Assembly (NCBI GenBank): GCA_023435305.1 | Contig: JAEYRV010000059.1 | Span: 1 to 64,000 of the forward strand | From: Bacillota bacterium | GTDB lineage: Bacteria > Bacillota > Clostridia > Acetivibrionales > DTU013 | Reading direction: 5' to 3' | DNA: 64,000 bases | Shown here: positions 50,636 to 58,165 of the stretch, piece by piece | Layout of the letters: every line of letters starts with the position of its first letter | Position numbering within the stretch: position 1 is the first letter of the stretch | Program-made: the position numbers and the translations under genes | The notes under the pieces: model-generated | What the model was told of the DNA's origin: nothing | Seen by the model: the letters and a program-made list of their open reading frames with translations, nothing else | Database searches by the model: none

Positions 50636-52878
50636 GTCTCTGTTATCAGCTCCACTGCGACTCTGGCATTTTCTCTGGCCTTTTCCTTCATTAAGGGAAT
50701 GAACTCCGAGATCTGCTTTTTGATTTCGGCCCTGTTTTCCCATACTTTGTCGGTCAGCTCTGACAGATTGCCATATTCGAGTTCACGTACATCTCCTGCG
50801 GAGGGCTGCTGTATGCAATCCAGGAAGCCCTGTATCTTGGGGTCATACACCAGACCTACCATGGGCACGGCCGCCACCGCCGAGAAAATAAGCGCATGCA
50901 GCCTCATTCCAATCAGCATGTTAAAAGAGGCTATCAGTTCATATGTTTCCTGTATATCAAGCTTATCCTTTATGATACAGCTTTCATTGCTCATTTTGGC
51001 TGCTACATTTTCCAGTATCGGCACATCTTCCGGGTGCTGCATGGGGAAGAAAACTGGATATGCGCCATACTTGCCGGACATATGGTCGATAGCCTGAGCG
51101 ATGACTGTCTCGTATTTTTCATGCTCTATCCTTTCATGCCCGGGATATTTACGCAGCGATATGCCAAGCAGCGGTTTTCCGTTATTCAGCCCTAATCTTT
51201 CGATAATGCCGGTACCGGTGCTGCCGTATCCGTCCATTACAGTAAGCGCGGCATCTGCGGTCAGCAGTATCCTTGGTTTACTGATCTCCATATGCTTGAG
51301 CTCATCATAGGACAGCGATTCTCTTAATGTGATCACATCGACCTTGTTTATTATCTTTTTTGTAAGCAGCCTGTTAAGGCTTTTTTTCAATGGCCCGATG
51401 CCGTTGGCATAGAACATGACCTTGAGACCGAGCCTCTTTGCGAGCCAAACCATGCTGAGATAGAAGAACAGCGACCTGGTGCTGGTGTTGTCCTGCAGCA
51501 GATTGCCGCCTCCGTATATGAAGGCCTTGGATTTGCGCATTGCCTGATATATACGTATCAAATTGGCTCTGTTTATCGAGGCTACCTGAAAATCCCTGGC
51601 TGTTCCGGCAGGTATCCTGGAGAGGACCATCAGCCTTATATCAGGCTTGAAGCTTTTCAGGTCCTTCAGAATGGACATGAGCAGCGCATCATCGCCGATG
51701 TTCCTGAAGCCGTAGTAGCCGGATATGATGGCATCATAGGGCTTCTGCCCGTTGTCGGAGGCAGCCTTTTTCTCGAGGATGCCATTATATATGCCGATCT
51801 GCGTCCTGCCCATGCTTTCGACCGAAAACTGCGCCAGAGCCTTTTCATAAAGCTGTCTGCCCATTTCTGTCCGCTTGCCCTCATCTGCTGCGAGCTCCAG
51901 TATAAGCTCTGCGAACCGTTCAACATCGCCGGGTTCGAACAGGAAGCCGTTTTTCCCGTTTTCGATGAGGTCGGGTATTCCTCCGACCCGCGTGCTTATG
52001 GTAGCTTTTTTGAATCTGGCGCCTTCGAGTATTGAATAGGAGAAGCTTTCGCTTATAGACGTCAGTACACTTATATCTATGCTGCTCATTATCTCATTGG
52101 GGTCATCCTGCCAGCCCAGGAAAAACACTGTGTCTTCAAGACCTAGCTCGGCAGTGAGTGACTCGAGCATTTTTCTGTCCTCGCCATCGCCGCCGATGAG
52201 GAATTTGACCTTTGGATCTCTGGCTTTTACTATGTGGGCGGCCTTTACGATGGTCTCTATGCTTTTGACCGGGTAGAGCCTGGCTGCAATGCCCACTATG
52301 ACATTGTCATCAGGTATATCCAGCTTGAATTTATCCAGCAGTCCTTTCCTGGAGTATTCAACATCCGGCGGGGAAAAATCCATGCCATTATATAGTACAT
52401 AGATATCGAGAGGATTGAAATTTCTGCTTATCAGCATTTCCTTAAAGTTGTTGGATACTGCTATATGGTTTTTAATAAAACGAAGAGCTATGGAGTTTAC
52501 AAGGCCTATGGTGATCCTTTTAGGGAAACTGTGCATATAATCGAGCCGGTAGTCGCTGTGTACAGTGGTCACAGTGGGCAGTCCGGCCTTGCGGCTGGCA
52601 GCCAGCGAGAATATATTCGCCTTTGCTCCGTGGGAATGTACTATGTCATACTTTCCATCAGTGATTATTTTAGTGACTTTTTTTATATCGGAGAATATAT
52701 TAGCCGATTTAATAACCGAAACATCGATGCCCAGAGCGCGGGCATCATCTGCAAAAACTCCCGGACGGAGACTTATAAGCTTGACTTCCATATGCCGCGA
52801 CAGCTCCCTGAGCAGATAGAGCATATGTGTTTTTGCTCCTCCCACATCGCCGCCGCCTATTATATGTACTACTCTCAT
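50617..52878 (-). CDS. csaB: Glycosyltransferase (GT4)-CsaB polysaccharide pyruvyl transferase fusion
   Basis: 753 residues joining two enzymes. Residues 1-370 are a GT4 glycosyltransferase (GGGDVGGAKTHMLYLL, IVGIAARLYPVKS, and the nucleotide-sugar E-x7-E in SESFSYSILEG). Residues 375-750 are a CsaB-type pyruvyl transferase (AIISGYYGFRNIGDDALL, FIYGGGNLLQDNTS, MLIGMRLHALIFS). CsaB puts ketal pyruvate on secondary wall polymer, the ligand of SLH domains; the two SLH proteins in this window need it. CsaB alone is about 365 residues, so this is a fusion. GAGGAGG precedes the ATG. Confidence 0.92.
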   Translation of the reverse strand: MRVVHIIGGGDVGGAKTHMLYLLRELSRHMEVKLISLRPGVFADDARALGIDVSVIKSANIFSDIKKVTKIITDGKYDIVHSHGAKANIFSLAASRKAGLPTVTTVHSDYRLDYMHSFPKRITIGLVNSIALRFIKNHIAVSNNFKEMLISRNFNPLDIYVLYNGMDFSPPDVEYSRKGLLDKFKLDIPDDNVIVGIAARLYPVKSIETIVKAAHIVKARDPKVKFLIGGDGEDRKMLESLTAELGLEDTVFFLGWQDDPNEIMSSIDISVLTSISESFSYSILEGARFKKATISTRVGGIPDLIENGKNGFLFEPGDVERFAELILELAADEGKRTEMGRQLYEKALAQFSVESMGRTQIGIYNGILEKKAASDNGQKPYDAIISGYYGFRNIGDDALLMSILKDLKSFKPDIRLMVLSRIPAGTARDFQVASINRANLIRIYQAMRKSKAFIYGGGNLLQDNTSTRSLFFYLSMVWLAKRLGLKVMFYANGIGPLKKSLNRLLTKKIINKVDVITLRESLSYDELKHMEISKPRILLTADAALTVMDGYGSTGTGIIERLGLNNGKPLLGISLRKYPGHERIEHEKYETVIAQAIDHMSGKYGAYPVFFPMQHPEDVPILENVAAKMSNESCIIKDKLDIQETYELIASFNMLIGMRLHALIFSAVAAVPMVGLVYDPKIQGFLDCIQQPSAGDVRELEYGNLSELTDKVWENRAEIKKQISEFIPLMKEKARENARVAVELITETHKNGL

Positions 52879-52899
52879 ACTTATGCCTCCTCGTACACA

Positions 52900-52923
52900 A
52901 ACTGCCGTATTTCTACGGCAGTT
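52900..52923. other. Intergenic hairpin between the two glycosyltransferase genes
   Basis: Perfect 10-bp stem (52900-52909 with 52914-52923), 4-base loop. It follows the upstream gene's stop by 6 bases on the minus strand but has no T-run; it may stop part of the transcription or protect the mRNA end. Confidence 0.6.
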
Positions 52924-52929
52924 AGAGCT

Positions 52930-53646
52930 TTATTCGTCGTTGTTTTTGTTCAGTTTTCTTGTGGCGATGCTCCTGCATGCCTTTTCAAACTGCTCTGTCA
53001 ATTCCTGTACATGGCCGTCCGGGACCCTGCAGATATCGGCCCTGTGTCCCATTTCGTCATTGCTTTCTGACAGGACACCGCTGATGGATGCGTCACTGGC
53101 AATAATACAATCTGCACTTTCCAGGACTGAAGCTATCAGTTTTCTTACGTATTGTTCCTTGAATTTTTTCAATCCGCGGCTGCCGGCCTCGGATACTTCA
53201 CAAAAATCTGCCACCCAGGGGATATCCGGGTTTTTCCTTTTCAGCCGCATTCCTATGAGATGGGCACTAGATGGAGGTGACAGCGTGTAGATCAGATCGG
53301 TCCCCATCGACTTTGCCAGCCGGACAGCCTTCCTTACGCAAAACAGTTCCCAAAGCCTTTCTCTGTCAGGTATCAGCAGCGCCGAAAGGAATCCGGCCGC
53401 TGACCTGAATGGTGTCGGCAGATTTTCCGATTGCCACGGACCTGTCCTTACTATATCAATTCCTTCGGGTACAGCTGCAGCGGTATGTTCTGTTGTGTCC
53501 GGAGAGACTTTTGCCTTTATATCTGCGGCTAGTATCACCGGTTCCCATCCATATTTGCCAAGCTGTCTGACAAAGCTGTCTGCCCGCATGGCGCATGCAT
53601 TTTCAGCCGGGGGAAAGGAGTATGTTATTATCAATACTTTTTTCAT
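52930..53646 (-). CDS. GT4-type glycosyltransferase N-terminal domain only
   Basis: 238 residues starting KKVLIITYSFPPAENACAMRADSFVRQL, the acceptor-binding half of GT4 enzymes, with TLSPPSSAHLIGMRLKRKNPDIPWVADFCEV. A normal enzyme has a further 170 or so residues with the nucleotide-sugar site; here the frame ends in a basic tail (RKLNKNNDE). Either a truncated gene or a partner for another half. It begins four bases after the stop of the OadG-like gene, without its own strong site, so it relies on coupled translation. Confidence 0.75.
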   Translation of the reverse strand: MKKVLIITYSFPPAENACAMRADSFVRQLGKYGWEPVILAADIKAKVSPDTTEHTAAAVPEGIDIVRTGPWQSENLPTPFRSAAGFLSALLIPDRERLWELFCVRKAVRLAKSMGTDLIYTLSPPSSAHLIGMRLKRKNPDIPWVADFCEVSEAGSRGLKKFKEQYVRKLIASVLESADCIIASDASISGVLSESNDEMGHRADICRVPDGHVQELTEQFEKACRSIATRKLNKNNDE

Positions 53647-53650
53647 AGTT

Positions 53651-53809
53651 TTAGTTATTATCTTCTTCCGGCTTATAAGGGAATAATTTCTGGAACCCCT
53701 TAATTACGAAATAAAAAAGTATCAAGACAAAGAAAACGCCCAACATTCCTATTAAAGTGACAAATAGTCCTTTTTCCATATTTGATCCATTAATCAATGA
53801 TTCCAACAT
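53651..53809 (-). CDS. OadG-like gamma subunit of a sodium-pumping decarboxylase
   Basis: 52 residues (MLESLINGSNMEKGLF...), too short for routine detection. One membrane helix, VTLIGMLGVFFVLILFYFVI, matches the family pattern LxGMxxVFxxL, followed by a short charged tail (KPEEDNN). OadG stabilises and assembles the alpha-beta complex. AGGAGGAAA lies just before the ATG at 53809, 24 bases after oadB. Its genomic position beside oadB supports the call. Confidence 0.75.
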   Translation of the reverse strand: MLESLINGSNMEKGLFVTLIGMLGVFFVLILFYFVIKGFQKLFPYKPEEDNN

Positions 53810-53833
53810 CAAAGTTTCCTCCTGTTCTTATTA

Positions 53834-55072
53834 TCAGCGAACCAGTATTGGTACCAGCGCGAGTATGAGACCACCGGCTACGATGGATCCCAGCTGTCCG
53901 GAGACGTTTGCGCTTACTGCCTGCATGAGCACGAAGTTTGTCGGGTCTTCCTTCTGTGCCATCTTCTGTATTACTCTTGCAGACATCGGGAATGCAGATA
54001 TACCGGCAGCACCGATCATAGGATTGAACTTGTTGTCCTTTTTCCTGAACAGGTTCAGGAATTTTGCAAACAATACGCCGCCGGCGGTGTCGAATACGAA
54101 TGCTACAAGGCCCATTGCAAGGATGAGAAGTGTTTCCTTCTTCAGGAAGTCCTCAGCCAGCATTGTTGAGCCTATTGTGATGCCAAGAAGCAGTGTGACG
54201 AGATTTGACAATTCATTCTGAGCTGCCTGAGAGAGCCTTTCCAGAACACCGCTCACCCTGATGAGGTTACCAAACATAAGTGAACCTACCAGCGGAGCAC
54301 TGATTGGAGCTACTATACCGGCTATCAGTGTAACAGCTATAGGGAATCCTATAAGTACGATTTTTGAAACCTTATCTTCCTTGTATTCCATTCTGATCAA
54401 ACGTTCTTTTTTTGTTGTCAGCAGCTTAACTACAGGAGGCTGTATAATAGGTACCAGCGACATGTATGAATAGGCCGCCACTGAAATCGGGGCCAGAAAT
54501 TCCTTTGTGAATTTGTTTGCCACATAGATAGCAGTCGGTCCGTCTGCAGCGCCTATGATGCCTATGGCCGATGCAGTCTTAAGGTCGAAGTTAAGAGCTA
54601 TGGCTACCAGCATTGTTGCAAATATACCAAACTGTGCTGCCGCGCCGAAGAAGATCATGATCGGGTTTTTGAAAAGGGGGCTGAAATCGATCATTGCTCC
54701 TATACCGATGAAAATTAGTATGGGAAATAATTCTGTCAGTATGCCCGACTGATATAATATTTCAAGGAATCCCGGTTCATAATGATATGCGTTCCCAAGC
54801 TTGTCAAAGACGAAGCTTTTCTCAAAGATGTCCTTCAGGCTCGGATTTTGTTGAACCAGATTAGTAACATATGGATCTACTGTGCTTGATATAGAGGCAT
54901 ATTTTACGATGGATTGCGGAAGGTTGACCAGTATTGCTCCAAAACCAATGGGTAAGAGCAGCATTGGTTCGTAGTTTTTCTTAATGGCAAGGACTATCAA
55001 TACCAACCCTATCACATACATGATAATATTAAGGTAGCTGATACTTGTAAAGCCCGATAGTAATTCTTCCAT
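53834..55072 (-). CDS. oadB: Sodium ion-translocating decarboxylase beta subunit
   Basis: 412 residues with about ten membrane helices. LLLPIGFGAILVNLP, GIGAMIDFSPLFKNP, AASAIGIIGAADGPTAIYVANK (the GAADGPT sodium motif) and MIGAAGISAFPMSARVIQKMA are diagnostic of OadB/GcdB/MmdB. The subunit pumps Na+ as it decarboxylates carboxybiotin. No alpha (carboxyltransferase) or biotin carrier gene lies in the window. GGAGAG precedes the ATG at 55072. It leads a four-gene minus-strand operon ending in csaB. Confidence 0.94.
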   Translation of the reverse strand: MEELLSGFTSISYLNIIMYVIGLVLIVLAIKKNYEPMLLLPIGFGAILVNLPQSIVKYASISSTVDPYVTNLVQQNPSLKDIFEKSFVFDKLGNAYHYEPGFLEILYQSGILTELFPILIFIGIGAMIDFSPLFKNPIMIFFGAAAQFGIFATMLVAIALNFDLKTASAIGIIGAADGPTAIYVANKFTKEFLAPISVAAYSYMSLVPIIQPPVVKLLTTKKERLIRMEYKEDKVSKIVLIGFPIAVTLIAGIVAPISAPLVGSLMFGNLIRVSGVLERLSQAAQNELSNLVTLLLGITIGSTMLAEDFLKKETLLILAMGLVAFVFDTAGGVLFAKFLNLFRKKDNKFNPMIGAAGISAFPMSARVIQKMAQKEDPTNFVLMQAVSANVSGQLGSIVAGGLILALVPILVR

Positions 55073-55341
55073 ATTATTCTCTCCTGTTAAGTAAAATGTA
55101 GAAACAGAGCGATTTACACACTATTTCCACAGTATAGTATAACGAATGCTGCATTATTAATCAATTAAAATGTATTATGACAATGAAATATTTTCTCCCG
55201 CTATGCCAATAAAAATAAGAAGGAAATGATGTGTTTTTGTGGAATATTATTGCGAGGCGGCTGCTGCTGATAATATGATCTGCCTTGATTCGCTGCAGTC
55301 TGAAGCCTTATTATTAACACCGGTGAAGGGAGAAGCATAAT

Positions 55342-56112
55342 ATGATAAAGGTAGGTACCGCAGGATATTCATATGCGGACTGGGTCGGTCCTTTCTATCC
55401 GGAAGGCACAAAGCCGGCAATGATGCTGGACTATTATTCTGTGAATTTCAGCTTTGTGGAAGTGAACTCTACATATTACCATATGCCGGGTCTGAAATTG
55501 TTCGAAGGGCTGAATAAAAAGACCCCCGATGATTTTATGTTTGCCGTCAAGCTGTTTGGAGGGTTTACTCATGAAAGGAACTGCGGCAGGGAGGAAGCCG
55601 ATAAATTCAAGTATTCTCTGTCGCCGATCATTCAAAGCGGCAAATTGGCTTGCATACTTGTGCAGTTTCCGTACTCGTTCCATTGCAGCAGTGAGAATTA
55701 TGACTATCTAAAGAGGCTCAGAGAGAATTTCAACGAGCATGAGCTCAGTATAGAGTTCAGGAACCGTGAGTGGATACGCAAGGAAGTATTTGACCTTCTC
55801 CGCAGCGAAGGTATGGGTTATGTATGTGTGGATGAACCCGGCATCAAGGGCCTGATCAGCAATGTTACGGCAGTTACCTCAAGGATCTCGTATCTGCGCC
55901 TCCATGGCAGGAATGCCGAAAAGTGGTATGCAGGTGAGGGCTCGGAAAGGTATGACTACCTTTACAGCGGCAGCGAGCTGCTGGAGTGGGTCAACAGGCT
56001 GCGGGAAATGGATGATGAATCCGGCATGACCCTGGTTTCCTTCAATAATCACCCCAAGGGAAAGGCCATAGAAAATGCAAAGGCTTTGATGGGATACCTG
56101 GGGCAGACATAA
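55342..56112 (+). CDS. DUF72 family protein
   Basis: 256 residues of the YecE-like TIM barrel: IKVGTAGYSYADWVGPFYPEG at the start, VNSTYYHMPG, FAVKLFGGFTHER, VQFPYSFHC, LSIEFRNREWI, YVCVDEPG, YLRLHGRNAEKWY and FNNHPKGKAIENA. All family motifs are present but no biochemical role is firmly known. AAGGGAG precedes the ATG. The GNAT gene follows after 57 bases. Confidence 0.9.
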   Translation: MIKVGTAGYSYADWVGPFYPEGTKPAMMLDYYSVNFSFVEVNSTYYHMPGLKLFEGLNKKTPDDFMFAVKLFGGFTHERNCGREEADKFKYSLSPIIQSGKLACILVQFPYSFHCSSENYDYLKRLRENFNEHELSIEFRNREWIRKEVFDLLRSEGMGYVCVDEPGIKGLISNVTAVTSRISYLRLHGRNAEKWYAGEGSERYDYLYSGSELLEWVNRLREMDDESGMTLVSFNNHPKGKAIENAKALMGYLGQT

Positions 56113-56169
56113 ATTTGATACTCCGCAGAAGTTTCAGCCTGAATCAGCCTGAATTTGTGAGGTGGCCGT

Positions 56170-56709
56170 TTGATAGATATATTCGCTGAAGACAGCTTTA
56201 TAGTAATAAAGCCTCTTGACGAAAGGAAACTGGGTGATGCCGTCCTGATATATAACTGTGGCAGCGACACCCGTTATGCGACAGGAGTGGAGGGCAGCCT
56301 TTCAATAAGAGAACTGTCATCTCTTCTGAAGCGTATTAAAGCCTGTGATAATGAATTTATTGCCGGCGTTTTTTCCAAAGCCCCGGATACCGGAGCCGAA
56401 AATGCTCTGCGGTTTGTTGGTATCTGTTCCGGTTTGATGAATGCAGGCGCTTTGTGGATAAAGCAGCTGTCCATATTGCCTGAATACCGCAGGAGGGGGA
56501 TCGGTGCCAGGACGGCAGAAATGCTGTTTGAATATGCGGTACGTTCCCATAATGTACATGAGGTCTTTCTGTCCGTGGCAGAAAAAAATGCAGCGGGCTT
56601 ATGCTTCTGGAGGAAGCTTGGCTTCTGCGAGGCGCACAGGGTGGAAAAAGTGTTGTTTGATGAAAAACTGCCAATAAACGTCATAATCCTGCAGAAAAAA
56701 CTGACCTGA
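56170..56709 (+). CDS. GNAT family N-acetyltransferase
   Basis: 179 residues. The acetyl-CoA pyrophosphate loop is clear (LPEYRRRGIGARTAEML), with SVAEKNAAGLCFWRKLGF as the later strand-helix pair and a C-terminal strand (INVIILQKKL). Start is a TTG at 56170 with GAGGTGG ahead. Substrate unknown; the N-terminal 70 residues are unlike the usual GNAT start. Confidence 0.85.
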   Translation: MIDIFAEDSFIVIKPLDERKLGDAVLIYNCGSDTRYATGVEGSLSIRELSSLLKRIKACDNEFIAGVFSKAPDTGAENALRFVGICSGLMNAGALWIKQLSILPEYRRRGIGARTAEMLFEYAVRSHNVHEVFLSVAEKNAAGLCFWRKLGFCEAHRVEKVLFDEKLPINVIILQKKLT

Positions 56710-56728
56710 TATGTATGTCCCAATTAGG

Positions 56729-56756
56729 TTGACAAAACGAAACAGTACGGTATAAT
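56729..56756 (+). promoter_or_regulatory. Promoter of the riboswitch-controlled wall hydrolase
   Basis: TTGACA (56729-56734), 16-bp spacer, TATAAT (56751-56756). Start of transcription near 56763 just ahead of the riboswitch. Confidence 0.85.
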
Positions 56757-56777
56757 ATTCTTATGCAGGCATATTAT

Positions 56778-56906
56778 GCCGAAAAAACGCTGAATCTTCT
56801 TATTATATAGGAAGTACGGAGGAACCAAGACAGGGGTTAATCTGTTCTGTATTGAACAGTAGGGAGGTCCTATTACCCGAACCCGGCAGCTAACTTCGGA
56901 AGCAAA
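56778..56906 (+). ncRNA. c-di-AMP (ydaO/yuaA) riboswitch
   Basis: Conserved blocks in the right order: CGCTGAATCTTC, ACGGAGGAACCA, GGGGTTAATCTG, TAGGGAGGTCC and ACCCGAACCCGGCAGCTAAC. The GAACCCGGCAGCTAAC end is diagnostic. The class binds c-di-AMP and usually switches off wall hydrolase and potassium transport genes at high ligand. No clear terminator stem was seen before the ATG at 56921, so control may be at translation (GGAG at 56911). Confidence 0.9.
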
Positions 56907-56920
56907 AATAGGAGCATCTT

Positions 56921-57997
56921 ATGACTATTTCTAAAAAGATATTGCTGTCCTTGTCGGCAGCAATCGTACTGGTTACAATACTTACCATCCCGGCATACGC
57001 CGAAGCAAAGAAGACAGGTGTTGTGACCGGAGAGGTCGTTAATCTCAGGAAGAACCCTGATACATCGTCAAAAATCCTTAATCAGCTGGTAAAAGGCACT
57101 AAAGTAAGTGTTGTTGACGCTGAAGGAAATTGGTACAAGGTCGTATACAGTGACGCATCCGGCTGGATATCCGGTGACTGGCTGCTGGTAAGGGATGAAA
57201 AGATCGCAGCAGGCGTTGTTTCAGGTTCGGTGGTAAATGTCAGGAGCAAGCCAAGCACTTCATCAGAAGTACTCACAAAGCTGGAAAAGGGAACAAAAGT
57301 AGACATATATGAGAATACAGGCGACTGGTACAGGATCTCTATCGGGGAAGAAAGATACGGTTGGATGAATGGCGAGTATGTGACAGTCAGGGAAGAAGCA
57401 GTTTCAAGAGGCACTGCCACTACCAAGACCGCAGCAGAGGACAAGAAGGCTGATGCAGCTGCGGAAGGTGAAGCAGGAGAGATACCTGATGTAACCGATG
57501 ATGAAGAAACAGTCGAGGTCGAACCGGATGCAGAGGATGAAGCCGGGAATGAGAAGGCTGACCTGGCTGCCAGAGGTGCGGATAAACTGACTGCAGAAGC
57601 CCGCAAGGAAGCGCTCCTGAGGCAGGAGATCGTAGATTATGCCAAGACTCTGATCGGTATTAAATATGTATATGGCGGAGAGTCGAAGAAGGGCTTTGAC
57701 TGTTCCGGTTTTGTAAAATACGTTTACAACCATTTCGATATGAGTATCACAAGAAAGTCAAGTGATCAGGGCAAGGGCGGAAAGGCCGTTAAAAAAGCTG
57801 ATCTTCAGCCCGGTGATCTGGTGTTCTTCGATACTGACGGCGGTCTCAACAATATTACTCATGTCGGCATCTATATCGGAGACGGCAAATTCATACACGC
57901 TTCCACATATGAAAAGCATGCGATCACCATCGAAAGCCTGAGCAGCTCATATTACAGCAAAAGGTACATGAGGGCGAGAGATTATATATCAAAATGA
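56921..57997 (+). CDS. Secreted NlpC/P60 peptidoglycan hydrolase with two SH3b domains
   Basis: 358 residues: signal peptide (1-27, ending AYA), SH3b domains at about 33-92 and 97-156 (VVNLRKNPDTSSKIL, VVNVRSKPSTSSEVL), an acidic linker (165-225), and an NlpC/P60 domain with catalytic C261 (GFDCSGFVKYVYNHF), H314 (ITHVGIYIG) and H326 (FIHAST). It should cut D-Glu-diaminopimelate type bonds in wall peptides. Its leader is a c-di-AMP riboswitch, the usual pairing in Firmicutes, linking wall turnover to second-messenger level. Confidence 0.95.
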   Translation: MTISKKILLSLSAAIVLVTILTIPAYAEAKKTGVVTGEVVNLRKNPDTSSKILNQLVKGTKVSVVDAEGNWYKVVYSDASGWISGDWLLVRDEKIAAGVVSGSVVNVRSKPSTSSEVLTKLEKGTKVDIYENTGDWYRISIGEERYGWMNGEYVTVREEAVSRGTATTKTAAEDKKADAAAEGEAGEIPDVTDDEETVEVEPDAEDEAGNEKADLAARGADKLTAEARKEALLRQEIVDYAKTLIGIKYVYGGESKKGFDCSGFVKYVYNHFDMSITRKSSDQGKGGKAVKKADLQPGDLVFFDTDGGLNNITHVGIYIGDGKFIHASTYEKHAITIESLSSSYYSKRYMRARDYISK

Positions 57998-58060
57998 TGT
58001 GAAACATGATTGATGCTCAGACGCTGATGAAACCGTTTGGGAAATATAAGATATAGGAGG

Positions 58061-58097
58061 ACCTGTCCGTAGTTACTACTCGGGCGGGTTTATTTTT
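58061..58097 (+). terminator. Terminator of the wall hydrolase gene
   Basis: Nine-pair stem with two G-T pairs (58061-58069 with 58081-58089), 11-base loop, T-rich tail. Confidence 0.7.
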
Positions 58098-58165
58098 ACC
58101 CTTGCCATGGAAATATTTTACATATGAGGATTTTCGAAATATAATATTTGCAGAAAGGTGTCGTT

